NCBI GenBank assembly: GCA_905478365.1
Contig: CAJQIK010000057.1
Coordinates: 1 to 44,320, forward strand
DNA: 44,320 nucleotides
From: an uncultured Burkholderiales Genera incertae sedis bacterium
GTDB lineage: Bacteria > Pseudomonadota > Gammaproteobacteria > Burkholderiales > Eutrophovitaceae
Direction of reading: 5' to 3'
Shown one piece after another: positions 7,637 to 17,044 of this stretch. Made by a program: the position numbers and the translations under genes. How positions within the stretch are numbered: position 1 is the stretch's first letter; every line of letters starts with the position of its first letter. The notes beneath the pieces are model-generated. The model had not been told where the DNA came from and searched no databases. It saw only the letters and a program-made list of their open reading frames with translations.

Positions 7637-9910
7637 ATGGATGAACAACTTCGCCGCTCGGCACTTCGCTATCACAGGTACCCAACTCCTGGAAAGCTCT
7701 CTATCAACGCGACAAAGGGATTAACAAATCAACGAGATCTCGCGTTAGCTTATTCGCCGGGGGTCGCTGCTGCTTGTGAAGAAATAGTGAGCGATTCTAC
7801 CAATGTTGATATCTATACGGGACGGGCGAATTTGATTGGTGTAGTTACAAATGGTAGTGCGGTACTTGGACTTGGTGCGATTGGTCCGCTCGCAGCAAAG
7901 CCGGTTATGGAGGGCAAGGCTGTTCTTTTTAAAAAATTCGCGGGTATTGATGTATTTGACTTAGAAATTAACGAGGATGATGAGGAACAGTTAATTAAAA
8001 TTATTGCCTCATTAGAGCCGACATTTGGCGGTATTAATTTAGAGGATATTAAAGCACCGGAATGTTTCCGAATTGAGCAGGAGCTTAGAGGGAAAGTTAA
8101 TATCCCCGTATTCCATGATGATCAGCATGGAACTGCAATAATTGTTGCCGCCGCTTTTTTAAATGCTTTAGAGGTCGTTGGTAAGGACATAAAAGAGGTC
8201 AAAGTCGTTTGTTCGGGCGCGGGCGCGGCAGCGCTTGCTTGCCTGAAACTCCTGGTCGAAGTTGGCTTACCAAACAGTAATATTTACGTCGCCGACATAC
8301 ATGGCGTCGTATACCAGGGACGAGAAATTGAGATGGATGAAATTAAGGCTCAATTTGCTCAGAATACCAAGGACAGAAGTTTGACTGATTTAATGGCTGA
8401 TGCAGATGTTTTCCTTGGTTTGTCTGCCGCTAACGTGTTAAGTGAAGACGCGATTAAGTGTATGAGTAAAAATCCAGTGATTCTCGCGTTGGCAAATCCT
8501 GATCCAGAGATTCATCCAGAGATTGTGCGACAGGCTAGGCCTGACGCGATAATGGCGACAGGTCGCTCTGATTATCCAAACCAGGTTAATAATGTCTTGT
8601 GTTTCCCATTTATATTTCGTGGAGCACTTGATGCTGGCGCTACTGAAATTAATGATGAAATGAAGCTGGCTGCCGTTAAGGCGATTGCCGAGCTTGCCAG
8701 AGAGGAGCAATCAGATGTTGTAGCCATGGCTTATGAGAATCTGGAAATGAAGTTTGGTCCGACTTACTTTATTCCAAAACCATTTGATCCGAGGTTGATA
8801 GTGCGTATTGCTCCTGCTGTTGCCGAGGCGGCAATGAAAAGTGGCGTATCCACGAGGCCGATACTCGATTTTGACGCATATAGAGATCGACTAACACAGT
8901 TTGTTTATCATTCTGGAATCATCATGAAGCCGGTATTTTTGGCGGCAAAGCAAAATCCACAACGGGTAGTTTACTGCGAGGGTGAGGATGAGAGGGTGTT
9001 GCGCGCGGTTCAGATTGTTGTTGATGAAGGTCTTGCAAGACCGATACTGATTGCGAGACCGCATGTTCTAGCGGATAGAATAGAAAAGGCAGGACTAAGA
9101 ATTAAAGCTCATCGTGACTTTGAGTTACTGGACCCAAATGCTGATCCTAGGATTGAGGGTTATTGGAAACAGTATTATCAAATTATGCAGCGCAAAGGTA
9201 TTTCTGAAGAATATGCTACTCGGGAGGCTTCGCGCAGAACCACGCTGATCGGTGCCCTGATGGTCAAGAACAACGACGCTGATGCAATGCTCTGCGGCAC
9301 CATTGCAAATTTTGACATACACCTTCGTTACATTAATGAAGTAATTGGTTTACGTAAAAGTGTGAGCCGCTATGCCACGATGAATGTTTTGATTCTTCCA
9401 GGAAGAACTATTTTTGTGTGTGACACTTACGTGAATATTAACCCTAATGCGGAGGAGATCGCAGATATTACGCTACTGGCTGCTGAGGAGGTCAGACGTT
9501 TTGGTGTAGAGCCCAATATCGCTTTATTGTCACATTCTAATTTCGGTACATCAAAAGATGCTTCAGCGCAAAAAATGTCATTAGCTAGAGAAATAATTAT
9601 TAAGCGAGATTCCACGCTGAAAGTGGAGGGTGAGATGCACGGCGATGCCGCTTTGGACGAAAAAATCCGTCAGCGGATTTTTCCTAACGCTCAGATCTCG
9701 GGTGAGGCTAATTTGTTGGTAATGCCGAATCTCGATGCGGCAAATATTGCTTTTAACTTAATGAAGGTTACCGCTGGAGAGGGGATCACGGTCGGTCCAA
9801 TACTGCTTGGTCCCGAAAGAGTAGTCCATGTTCTGACTCCAACTGCAACCGTTAGGAGACTGGTGAATATGTCAGCACTTTGCTCTGTTGACGCAATTAC
9901 AAATCGATAA
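7637..9910 (+). CDS. maeB: NADP-type malic enzyme with C-terminal phosphotransacetylase domain (copy 1)
   Basis: The protein is 757 aa, full length for MaeB. It catalyses oxidative decarboxylation of malate to pyruvate, supplying NAD(P)H and linking the TCA cycle to pyruvate. The malic N-domain holds [14 protein letters not shown] and [15 protein letters not shown]. The [15 protein letters not shown] segment and [14 protein letters not shown] Rossmann motif follow. From about residue 430 the phosphotransacetylase-like domain starts ([16 protein letters not shown]), usually a regulatory acetyl-CoA-sensing part. AAGGAAAG sits 8-9 bases before the ATG. A second full-length copy lies at 38751-41039 on the other strand. 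Confidence 0.95.
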   Translation: MDEQLRRSALRYHRYPTPGKLSINATKGLTNQRDLALAYSPGVAAACEEIVSDSTNVDIYTGRANLIGVVTNGSAVLGLGAIGPLAAKPVMEGKAVLFKKFAGIDVFDLEINEDDEEQLIKIIASLEPTFGGINLEDIKAPECFRIEQELRGKVNIPVFHDDQHGTAIIVAAAFLNALEVVGKDIKEVKVVCSGAGAAALACLKLLVEVGLPNSNIYVADIHGVVYQGREIEMDEIKAQFAQNTKDRSLTDLMADADVFLGLSAANVLSEDAIKCMSKNPVILALANPDPEIHPEIVRQARPDAIMATGRSDYPNQVNNVLCFPFIFRGALDAGATEINDEMKLAAVKAIAELAREEQSDVVAMAYENLEMKFGPTYFIPKPFDPRLIVRIAPAVAEAAMKSGVSTRPILDFDAYRDRLTQFVYHSGIIMKPVFLAAKQNPQRVVYCEGEDERVLRAVQIVVDEGLARPILIARPHVLADRIEKAGLRIKAHRDFELLDPNADPRIEGYWKQYYQIMQRKGISEEYATREASRRTTLIGALMVKNNDADAMLCGTIANFDIHLRYINEVIGLRKSVSRYATMNVLILPGRTIFVCDTYVNINPNAEEIADITLLAAEEVRRFGVEPNIALLSHSNFGTSKDASAQKMSLAREIIIKRDSTLKVEGEMHGDAALDEKIRQRIFPNAQISGEANLLVMPNLDAANIAFNLMKVTAGEGITVGPILLGPERVVHVLTPTATVRRLVNMSALCSVDAITNR

Positions 9911-9918
9911 ACTTGTAA

Positions 9919-10242
9919 CTAGTTTGTGGGCTGCTGACTTAAATCTTCAATCGGGATATTCTCCCAATCGAATGATCCGTTTGTTGGCTTGAGTCCTGCA
10001 AGTTCTCGAGCCGCATTAATCGCATCTATGGATTTTTCCTCTTCACCTCTAAAACAAAACTGTTTAGCGCGAAGAATTCGCTCTGATAGAAGGTGATTTT
10101 CATGAGAGGTGAATGTCTTTCCAATTAAATCGTCTCCTAGTATACGAATTTCTGACGAGCAACCAGCATTACTGTTTTGCTGACAACTAATAATGATCAG
10201 ACCCGTGGCAAATGCTATTTTTAGATAATTTTGGGTATGCAT
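9919..10242 (-). CDS. Small exported protein, possible lipoprotein
   Basis: The protein is 107 aa with a short charged start and a hydrophobic segment (YLKIAFATGLIIISC). IISC resembles a lipobox, which would make C19-C20 the lipidated residue; NSNA-GC just after is an alternative signal peptidase I site. The mature part has two further cysteines (C28 region and a later FCFRGEEEKSIDAINAARELAGL) and ends in WENIPIEDLSQQPTN. I do not recognise the family. It is convergent with maeB (8 bp gap) and divergent from the Nudix gene. Confidence 0.6.
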   Translation of the reverse strand: MHTQNYLKIAFATGLIIISCQQNSNAGCSSEIRILGDDLIGKTFTSHENHLLSERILRAKQFCFRGEEEKSIDAINAARELAGLKPTNGSFDWENIPIEDLSQQPTN

Positions 10243-10355
10243 AGATTCAGTATTTATATATATCTTGATTGAAATCTGGTTTTAAGTTTCTGATTAGGAT
10301 TGTGTAATACTATTGAGGTTCAAATTTAATTCACACTACATAGGAAGCTTTTTCA

Positions 10356-10949
10356 TTGCTTACTCGTTCCGCTATTACGGAAAAATTAGCACTATTTAAG
10401 CCTATTAGCGATTTAAGTGATGAGGCATCCTTTCAGTATCCAGCGGATGAAAGCCCTATCCCCGCAGCAGTATTGATTCCGATTGTTCACCGCCACGGTA
10501 GCCTATCCATCTTGTTGACAAAGCGGACCACGCACTTAAAACATCATGCGGGGCAAGTTAGTTTTCCTGGAGGACGCGTCTCGGAAGAAGATAATGGTAG
10601 ACAATTTACAGCACTTAGGGAGACAGAGGAGGAAATTGGGTTGAGGCTGGATGAATCTTCATTGATAGGCAAGCTTCCCGAATATGATATTCGAACAGGG
10701 TTTAGGGTCACTCCCATAGTCGGTTGGATAGAGTCTCCCTTTGACTGCACCATAGATCCTTATGAAGTAGAGTCGATATTTGAAGTACCCATGGAGTTAG
10801 TTTTAGGCCTAGAGAATTACGAGATGTCATCTAATTTTAGTGGGTTAGAGCTACGCTATTATTATCGTCTTCCTTACCAAGGCTATGAAATATGGGGCGC
10901 TACAGCTGGGATGTTACGTAATTTGGCGACGGCTCTTATTGAGGTATAG
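10356..10949 (+). CDS. nudL: Nudix hydrolase, CoA pyrophosphatase type
   Basis: The protein is 197 aa. The CoA-specific signature before the Nudix box is intact (LLTKRTTHLKHHAGQVSFPGG). The Nudix helix reads ALRETEEEIGL. Family members hydrolyse CoA and acyl-CoA to phosphopantetheine and 3',5'-ADP with Mg2+ or Mn2+. The start is a TTG at 10356, supported by AGGAAG eight bases upstream; no in-frame ATG precedes the conserved part. The ybaK gene starts five bases after its stop, so the two are almost surely co-transcribed. Confidence 0.9.
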   Translation: MLTRSAITEKLALFKPISDLSDEASFQYPADESPIPAAVLIPIVHRHGSLSILLTKRTTHLKHHAGQVSFPGGRVSEEDNGRQFTALRETEEEIGLRLDESSLIGKLPEYDIRTGFRVTPIVGWIESPFDCTIDPYEVESIFEVPMELVLGLENYEMSSNFSGLELRYYYRLPYQGYEIWGATAGMLRNLATALIEV

Positions 10950-10954
10950 GTCAA

Positions 10955-11449
10955 ATGAAATATCCCGTGACCGCTGCTATCCGATTTTTGAAAAGTCAGG
11001 GCGTTAAATATACGGAGCATTTATACACCTATGAAGATCGTGGTGGGACAGCTGTATCTTCTCGTGAATTGGGCATATCGGAGCACGTGGTTGTTAAGAC
11101 CCTCATTATGCAGACTGAGGATGACAAACCACTAGTTGTTCTCATGCACGGCGATAAGAAAGTGTCCACAAAAGGGCTTGCAAGGATCGTTGGCGTGAAA
11201 AGCGTTAGACCCTGCGACCCCAAAGTCGCGAATAAACATTCTGGGTATGTCGTGGGTGGTACTTCTCCTTTTGGCACGCGGAAGGTGATGCCGATTTACA
11301 TTGAAAAATCTATCTTTGATTTATCTGAAATTTATGTCAACGGAGGAGCGAGAGGCTTCTTAGTTTGCTTATCACCTCAGATTTTGATGGATCTACCCAA
11401 TGCTATTCCGGTGAGTGTTGCAATTGAAAGTTTATCGAAGACCTTTTAG
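10955..11449 (+). CDS. ybaK: Cys-tRNA(Pro)/Cys-tRNA(Cys) deacylase YbaK-type
   Basis: The product is 164 aa. It has the YbaK/EbsC fold motifs: HLYTYEDRGGTAVSSRELGI, VVKTLIMQTEDDKPLVVLMHGDKKVSTKGLAR with the conserved lysine in VVKTL, and GGTSPFGTRKVMPIYIEKSI. The enzyme edits mischarged Cys-tRNA(Pro) in trans. It follows the Nudix gene by five bases and is convergent with the HtrA gene, whose stop lies seven bases beyond. Confidence 0.93.
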   Translation: MKYPVTAAIRFLKSQGVKYTEHLYTYEDRGGTAVSSRELGISEHVVVKTLIMQTEDDKPLVVLMHGDKKVSTKGLARIVGVKSVRPCDPKVANKHSGYVVGGTSPFGTRKVMPIYIEKSIFDLSEIYVNGGARGFLVCLSPQILMDLPNAIPVSVAIESLSKTF

Positions 11450-11456
11450 GCGTATT

Positions 11457-12581
11457 TTATTTACCATTAACCTCAACTATAAAATCTAGAATTTCGCCAT
11501 GTCGATGAACAGAGATTGTAATTTCATCCCCATTCTTAAAATTATCCATGATCCCTTGATAATTGCTGACGGATTCCACTGAGTTTCCATTGATTTTAGT
11601 AATGATGTCGCCGGGTACAATGACGCCGTCAGACCTAAGTCTTGCTGCTTCAAGTCCGGCTTTTGCGGCAGGCGAGCCCGGAGAAATGCGAAGAATCGCA
11701 ACTCCATTAATACCCATCGTGCGCGTAATACGTCTGTTGAGACCTGGATCGAAATGAATACCAATACTTGGGGGAGTATATTTTTTATATTGTATTAATT
11801 GAGGTACCACTCGATTAATGGTATCCACTGGCACCGCAAATCCAATTCCTGCTGAGGCACCGGAGGGACTGAATATCGCGGTATTAATACCAATTAATCG
11901 TCCAGCAGAATCAAGAAGGGGGCCGCCGGAATTTCCTGGATTAATCGCTGCATCTGTCTGAATTAAATGTTCTATGTTCTGTCCGCCGTCAGTACTTAAA
12001 CTGCGATTTAGCGCAGACACAATACCGGTAGTCAGTGTCCAGTCTAAACCGAACGGATTACCAATCGCATATACTTTTTGCCCTACTTTTAAGTCTTCGC
12101 TTTCCCCGATTGGAATAGGCGGAGGCGCCTGATTGAGAACTGTTATTTTTAGGACTGCAAGATCATGCGAGGGACTAACTCCAACCAGTGAGGCCTTATA
12201 ATCTCTTCCGTCTTCGAGTCTGACAGTTGCTTCACTACTGCCTTTGATTACATGAAAGTTCGTTATTAAGTGACCGTGAGCATCCCAGATTAAACCAGAT
12301 CCAGTGCCGCTGGGTACGGAGAAGGTATTTCGTGTCCAAAAGTCTCTTACCCGTTGTTTCGTGCTGATAAACACTACTGATTTTTTTGATTTTTCAAAAA
12401 TAGATATTGTCGAGGTCTCTTCATTAGTCAGTGGACCTCTTGAAGATATTGGCCGGGGCTCGATTTTATTTGGGTCACTAGCGGCGTTGAGATACACCAA
12501 GCCCCCCGTTACGCAAATTACACACAGTATAAGGATCGTAGAGAGTGGCGACCGAGCGTTATCTTGATCGTTAAGTGACAT
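11457..12581 (-). CDS. Membrane-anchored HtrA (DegS/AlgW-like) serine protease
   Basis: The protein is 374 aa, with one N-terminal membrane segment (STILILCVICVTGGLVYL) and a periplasmic trypsin-like domain. The triad is complete: H110 in TNFHVI, D140 in SHDLAVL, S218 in GNSGGPL. A single PDZ domain follows (about 275-370). One PDZ and an uncleaved anchor fit the DegS/AlgW group, which starts the envelope-stress proteolytic cascade, although DegQ-type function cannot be excluded. It lies 20 bp downstream of the crotonase gene. It is an intact counterpart to the degenerate HtrA at 35834-36808. Confidence 0.92.
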   Translation of the reverse strand: MSLNDQDNARSPLSTILILCVICVTGGLVYLNAASDPNKIEPRPISSRGPLTNEETSTISIFEKSKKSVVFISTKQRVRDFWTRNTFSVPSGTGSGLIWDAHGHLITNFHVIKGSSEATVRLEDGRDYKASLVGVSPSHDLAVLKITVLNQAPPPIPIGESEDLKVGQKVYAIGNPFGLDWTLTTGIVSALNRSLSTDGGQNIEHLIQTDAAINPGNSGGPLLDSAGRLIGINTAIFSPSGASAGIGFAVPVDTINRVVPQLIQYKKYTPPSIGIHFDPGLNRRITRTMGINGVAILRISPGSPAAKAGLEAARLRSDGVIVPGDIITKINGNSVESVSNYQGIMDNFKNGDEITISVHRHGEILDFIVEVNGK

Positions 12582-12601
12582 ATCCGAATGACTTGAGTGA
12601 A

Positions 12602-13375
12602 TTAACTTTTATTTTTTTTTAGTGTTTCTAAGAGGCTATCTATTCTGTGATGATTTTCATCTGATCCTATGTACGTTCGAAATAACCATTCTTGTATACG
12701 CATACTACTATCGAGATCTTGATTTAAAATTTGATGCGAGAGTTGTTTTGTTTCAACCAAGGTTTGTCTGTCGAACTGTGACATGTCAGATGCGATTTTG
12801 AGGACGTTCTTTAAAAGCTCACCATTAGGATAAATATTATTAACGTAACCTATGAGCTTTGCTTCCGAGGCATCATAAATACGGCCAGTTAACGTTAACT
12901 CTTTCGCCCTACCTAGACCGATAATGCGCCATAGAGGGTCTAATATGGGAGTCAGAGACAGCGCTATTTCACGCTGTCCAAATTTAGCTCTATCGGAGGC
13001 ATAGCGAAAGTCGCACATCATAGTTAGATCGAAGCCCCCTGCAATAGCTGCGCCTCCAACTGCACAAATTACCGGGAGCGGACAAAATAATATGGAGCGG
13101 TAAGTTTCGTGAAACAATGCGGTATAGGATTCGTTATTAATTTTTTCGAGTTTTCGTATTTCATTTAAGTCAAAACCTGCTGAAAAATACTGCTCCCCTC
13201 CGGTTAAGACTATTACGTGTATTTCGGTATTTAGAGGAATTGATTGAAATGCTTGTGTGATTTCAGTTAGAACCTCTGGTGAGAGTGCGTTACGTTTCTC
13301 AGGACGGTGGATTGTCACTGTCGCGACTCTTTGATTAAGGTCGATATTTAGGTATTGATAATTTAATAAATCCAT
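12602..13375 (-). CDS. Enoyl-CoA hydratase/isomerase family protein, atypical active site
   Basis: A crotonase-fold protein of 257 aa. The oxyanion-hole segments are FSAGFDL and VGGAAIAGG. In classical enoyl-CoA hydratase two glutamates are catalytic: one in GGCELAMMCD, one in GQPEI. Here the first is Asp (D116 in AGGFDLTMMCD) while the second remains (E136 in GQREIAL). The usual PGAGGTQR region is replaced by LTPILDPLWRI. These changes suggest another reaction of the superfamily (isomerase, thioesterase or hydrolase type) or altered activity. It probably shares a transcript with the downstream HtrA gene. Confidence 0.85.
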   Translation of the reverse strand: MDLLNYQYLNIDLNQRVATVTIHRPEKRNALSPEVLTEITQAFQSIPLNTEIHVIVLTGGEQYFSAGFDLNEIRKLEKINNESYTALFHETYRSILFCPLPVICAVGGAAIAGGFDLTMMCDFRYASDRAKFGQREIALSLTPILDPLWRIIGLGRAKELTLTGRIYDASEAKLIGYVNNIYPNGELLKNVLKIASDMSQFDRQTLVETKQLSHQILNQDLDSSMRIQEWLFRTYIGSDENHHRIDSLLETLKKNKS

Positions 13376-13457
13376 AAGAACTTGATTGGTTTAATAATAA
13401 CGGTGCTCGTTACTACGCTCTAAGCCACTCCTGTTTAGTTTCTGAGTAAATGCTGAA

Positions 13458-13470
13458 TTGTTAATAACAA
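13458..13470. promoter_or_regulatory. 13-bp palindrome in divergent promoter region
   Basis: TTGTTA-A-TAACAA is a perfect palindrome about the central base. It lies in the 161-bp space between the divergent crotonase and CobD-like genes and three bases ahead of a TATACT hexamer (13474-13479). It could be an operator, but AT-rich palindromes of this size also arise by chance. Confidence 0.3.
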
Positions 13471-13536
13471 ATGTATACTGCTCTATATCTTGGCATAATT
13501 CAGAAAACTTTTTCAAAAGCTTAGGGCATTGATGGC

Positions 13537-14394
13537 GTGGAATTCTTGGTAATTATTGTGGCGGCAATTGTTGGGTGGGTTTTTGCTGATCTATTTAATA
13601 AGGCTAACCTATCAAAAGATAGGTTGTTTGATCAATTTATAGAGTCTGATCTTTTCTCGAAGAGTCCCTGGCAATCGTTGGTTTTTTTGGTTACTACATG
13701 GTTCGGAGTCTTATTGATAATGTGGGCTACGAAACAACTCATATTCCAAAATAGCCCGCCGTTATTGTTCCTGCTAGAAATCTTAGTACTGGCCCTGATG
13801 TTTAATATGTTTGACGTGCGAGAGGTAAGCTCGAATATTGAAGCTACAGAGGCCGCTCGACAAAAAGATTTGTCTGGGAGTGTCGCCACACTTTTTTCAG
13901 TCACTACATCGAGAATTTTTAGTGTGATATTTTGGTATTGCATAACGCCAGGACTATCTGGCGCCATATTCTTCTTTATTGTTTTAAGTATATCTAAAGC
14001 GCTCATCAAGGGTAACCTACTAGCTGTTTTTGCATCTAACGAGCTTGTGGTGCGTGGATACTCAGCGCTTGTTTGGGTGCCCCATAAAATCCTAGTTTTC
14101 ACGTATGCTTTCGTTGGGGATTTTGAGGCAGCACTAAGATGCTGGCGGATTCAGGGGCGCCAATCTGGACTCGGTTTGTGGTCGGACTTGTTATCTGCTA
14201 GTGGAGGGGCCCTTAATGTTCAGCTTGGGGGCGTGGGATCGGTCGGTCCAGAAAAAATTTATAAACCTGTCTTTGGAGTCCCAGGAAATATCGTAGACAA
14301 AGATACAATCCCAAGAGTCATCGGATTTTTCACAAGAAGTTTTCTATTATGGGTTGTGGTAATTTTTGTATTGAATGTTTGGGTTAGCCGCTGA
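13537..14394 (+). CDS. CobD/CbiB-family membrane protein
   Basis: The protein is 285 aa with several membrane segments (residues 2-20, about 47-65, 74-92, 130-160, 265-282). The region HKILVFTYAFVGDFEAALRCWR matches the conserved stretch of CobD/CbiB and related AmpE-like proteins. True CobD makes adenosylcobinamide phosphate in B12 synthesis, but Burkholderiales carry a homologue next to rsgA with no cobalamin genes nearby, as here, so the role is open. The start is GTG at 13537, because no in-frame ATG is available. It is convergent with rsgA. Confidence 0.78.
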   Translation: MEFLVIIVAAIVGWVFADLFNKANLSKDRLFDQFIESDLFSKSPWQSLVFLVTTWFGVLLIMWATKQLIFQNSPPLLFLLEILVLALMFNMFDVREVSSNIEATEAARQKDLSGSVATLFSVTTSRIFSVIFWYCITPGLSGAIFFFIVLSISKALIKGNLLAVFASNELVVRGYSALVWVPHKILVFTYAFVGDFEAALRCWRIQGRQSGLGLWSDLLSASGGALNVQLGGVGSVGPEKIYKPVFGVPGNIVDKDTIPRVIGFFTRSFLLWVVVIFVLNVWVSR

Positions 14395-14419
14395 GTTAAA
14401 GTACGTTTTTCTCTAAACT

Positions 14420-15298
14420 CTAGTGTTGTATTTCAAACAGTATTTTTTTATATTCATTCCATCTGCTAAGGTTAATACGATTATCGTGAACGGCATTAAT
14501 AACGTTACAGTTTGGTTCGACAGTATGTGTGCAGTTAGCGAACTGGCACTGATTGAGGTGTACTCTAAAGTCAGAGAAATAGTTGGCTAAATGTTGTGGT
14601 TCGATATGCTTCAATCCGAAGGATTGTAATCCTGGACAATCAATTAGAGACGTAGTCTCGTCTAGTTTATATAGTTGGGCATGGGTCGTTGTATGTCTTC
14701 CTGTGTGGAGTTTCGCTGAAATTGACGCGGTTCTAGCGTGTGCGGTAGCGATGATATTGTTGACAATCGTTGACTTCCCAACTCCTGATTGCCCAACGAG
14801 TACGACACGTTCATTTTTAATAATTTTCAATATTGCGTGTGTATTGGTAATGGCTGAAACGTCGATAGGTTCATAACCAAGATGCGAGTATTCTGCAATG
14901 AACTGCTTAATTAAAGACGTTAAACCTAGATCTGATTTATTAACGAGTATCCTGGCTTTAATACCTTGCTGCTCAGCCGCGATTAAGCAACGTGTCGTTA
15001 AAGAATGGTTAATGGGCAAATCAGTAGCGACCACCATAACAAGCATCGTAACATTGGCTGCTATGAGTTTTTGTTTGTAGGTGTCTGACCGATAGAAAAT
15101 TGATGAGCGGTCATCGACTTCCATGATCCTGCCCTCGGATCCCGATACGCTGATTACACATTCGTCCCCACAGGCGTATTTTGTTGCTTTCCCTTTGGGG
15201 TAGCCCAAAACCATAGAACCGTCCGCTAGTTCTACAGCGTAGTGCCTACCATGAGCCGATGTTATGGTCCCCTTTTTTTTAAGTGAATCAGGTTTCAA
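14420..15298 (-). CDS. rsgA: Ribosome small-subunit-dependent GTPase A
   Basis: RsgA helps late maturation of the 30S subunit. The protein is 292 aa with an N-terminal OB fold, then a circularly permuted GTPase: the G4 motif VNKSDL precedes the P-loop GQSGVGKSTIVNN and G3 DCPGLQ. The zinc-binding tail CQFANCTHTVEPNC is present. It lies in the rsgA / pterin dehydratase / M48 / orn neighbourhood typical of Burkholderiales. Confidence 0.96.
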   Translation of the reverse strand: MKPDSLKKKGTITSAHGRHYAVELADGSMVLGYPKGKATKYACGDECVISVSGSEGRIMEVDDRSSIFYRSDTYKQKLIAANVTMLVMVVATDLPINHSLTTRCLIAAEQQGIKARILVNKSDLGLTSLIKQFIAEYSHLGYEPIDVSAITNTHAILKIIKNERVVLVGQSGVGKSTIVNNIIATAHARTASISAKLHTGRHTTTHAQLYKLDETTSLIDCPGLQSFGLKHIEPQHLANYFSDFRVHLNQCQFANCTHTVEPNCNVINAVHDNRINLSRWNEYKKILFEIQH

Positions 15299-15351
15299 GC
15301 GTGTGGGTAATTTACTTTACAGGCGCTATAGAAATCCATAATTGCCTACAT

Positions 15352-15693
15352 CTACAGATCAAAAAGGTGATCAACCTTAGCCGCGCAAATAAAATCGTTT
15401 TCGCTTAAACCATTAATCGCGTGAGTAGTATAGGTCACGTTACATGTGTTATACCCGACAGAGATATCTGGATGATGATCTTCTCGATGTGAGATCCAAG
15501 CCAGCGCATTTACAAAGGCTAAGGTCTGATGGTGGTTTTTAAATTCGTAGGTTTTATTAATTCTGTCATTCATGTAATTCCAGCCTTCTAAACCGTTTAG
15601 CATCAGTTTCACTTGGGTTTCGGGAATAGGGTCGACGCCTCCTTCACAAGGCTTACATTTTTGTCTTACAAGATTCTCAGTAATTTTATTCAT
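15352..15693 (-). CDS. 4a-hydroxytetrahydrobiopterin dehydratase (pterin-4a-carbinolamine dehydratase)
   Basis: The product is 113 aa, the normal size. The signature [26 protein letters not shown] includes the catalytic HHP and the later histidine of TTH. In organisms with phenylalanine hydroxylase it recycles the oxidised pterin cofactor; no such hydroxylase is in this window, so its partner is unknown. It sits 22 bp after the M48 gene and 53 bp before rsgA on the same strand. Confidence 0.93.
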   Translation of the reverse strand: MNKITENLVRQKCKPCEGGVDPIPETQVKLMLNGLEGWNYMNDRINKTYEFKNHHQTLAFVNALAWISHREDHHPDISVGYNTCNVTYTTHAINGLSENDFICAAKVDHLFDL

Positions 15694-15715
15694 ATGTATA
15701 TTTGATATCTGCGTG

Positions 15716-16969
15716 TTAATTCATGGATGCCTCAAGCCTAGAAATCCGCGCTGAAGCAGGAGGGTGAGAGTCATAGAAGGCTGAATATAATTTATCCGGC
15801 GTTAATGTTGATGAATTGTCTTTGTAAAGTTTAATAAGTGCTTTGATCAGTTCGTTCGCTGGCGCCTGCTGTGCAGCATAAGCATCTGCCTCAAATTCAT
15901 TTTTTCTAAGATACGCAGCAAAGACTGGCCGAAATAAAAACAAAAATGGTGGCAAACCAAAATAAAATGCAGCCAGGAGCATTGCTGAAGAACCAAAAGC
16001 GTCAAGATTGAGCCCTTCATGCACGAAAGCCGACTGTTGAAGTACGCCTAACAGTCCAAAGAACAATAAACTGACGAGCACCATGAAGCATGTGAGTTTT
16101 AAAACATGTCGTAACTTAAAGTGCCCTAACTCATGCGCTAATACGGCCTCAATTTCATCGGCGCTATGCTTATTGATAAGCGTGTCAAAAAATACAATTC
16201 TTTTTGATTTGCCGAATCCAGTGAAATATGCATTCCCGTGGCTGCTTCGGCGGCTACCATCCATTACAAATAACCCACTTGACTGGAAACCGCATTTTTT
16301 GAGTAATCCTTCGATACGTTCTTTTAAGCTATCGTTTTCGAGTGGTGAGAACTTATTAAACATCGGCGCTAGAACTGTTGGAGAGATGTACTGGATAAAA
16401 AACCAGAACGAAACTGCAAGAAGCCATGCATACCACCACCAGTTTATACCTGCTGTTTCCATGACCCATAACAAACCTGCAATGAACATTGACCCAATAA
16501 CTGCAGTTACAATCATTCCGATAACAAGGTCTTTAACAAAAAGTGAGATTGACATTTTGTTAAAACCAAATTTTTCTTCAAGGATAAATGTCTTGTATAG
16601 ATCAATCGGTAATTGCACTGCTGTAATCAATAGTCCAAGGAGCCCAAAAAAAATTAAGCCAGATAAAATGTTGCCTTGCGATATCAACGTAGATTTCTCG
16701 AAGAGCCAATTTAATATGCCTCCAAATGTTAGCGCCAGTAGTAAGCTGGTCTCGACAGCAGTCGATACATTCGAAAGCTTCATTTTTGCCACTGTGTAAT
16801 GCGCGGCTTTTTGGTGAGCGTCTAGGGAGATATCCTCAGAAAATGCCTTAGGCACTTTGCCTTCGTGCGATTTTACTGTTGTTATTTGGCGCCATGAGAG
16901 CCAGAGTTTTATGGTTGCAGCCGACAATACGAAGAAAAGGAATATGTAGGAAAATGCGTTGCTCATCAT
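15716..16969 (-). CDS. M48 family (Ste24/CAAX protease-like) membrane metalloprotease
   Basis: The zinc-protease motif HELGH lies in [13 protein letters not shown], with the third ligand expected in [12 protein letters not shown]. Multiple membrane segments flank it, and the N-terminal Ste24-type domain is present ([21 protein letters not shown]). The track extends the N-terminus to 17053 with a hydrophilic Asn/His-rich lead that would overlap orn. I chose the double Met at 16966-16969 because [17 protein letters not shown] starts right at the first membrane helix, giving about 417 aa, the family length. It probably acts in membrane protein quality control. Confidence 0.9.
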   Translation of the reverse strand: MMSNAFSYIFLFFVLSAATIKLWLSWRQITTVKSHEGKVPKAFSEDISLDAHQKAAHYTVAKMKLSNVSTAVETSLLLALTFGGILNWLFEKSTLISQGNILSGLIFFGLLGLLITAVQLPIDLYKTFILEEKFGFNKMSISLFVKDLVIGMIVTAVIGSMFIAGLLWVMETAGINWWWYAWLLAVSFWFFIQYISPTVLAPMFNKFSPLENDSLKERIEGLLKKCGFQSSGLFVMDGSRRSSHGNAYFTGFGKSKRIVFFDTLINKHSADEIEAVLAHELGHFKLRHVLKLTCFMVLVSLLFFGLLGVLQQSAFVHEGLNLDAFGSSAMLLAAFYFGLPPFLFLFRPVFAAYLRKNEFEADAYAAQQAPANELIKALIKLYKDNSSTLTPDKLYSAFYDSHPPASARISRLEASMN

Positions 16970-17044
16970 ATTTTTTAAAGAATTATTAGAGATTAAATAG
17001 TTTATCGAAGAATACCGTTGTGAATGATCGTTATAATCATGATT

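Noticed and set aside
16083-16799. 238-codon plus-strand frame
   Set aside because: Entirely antisense to the M48 protease gene, which has clear motifs; composition is that of a shadow frame.
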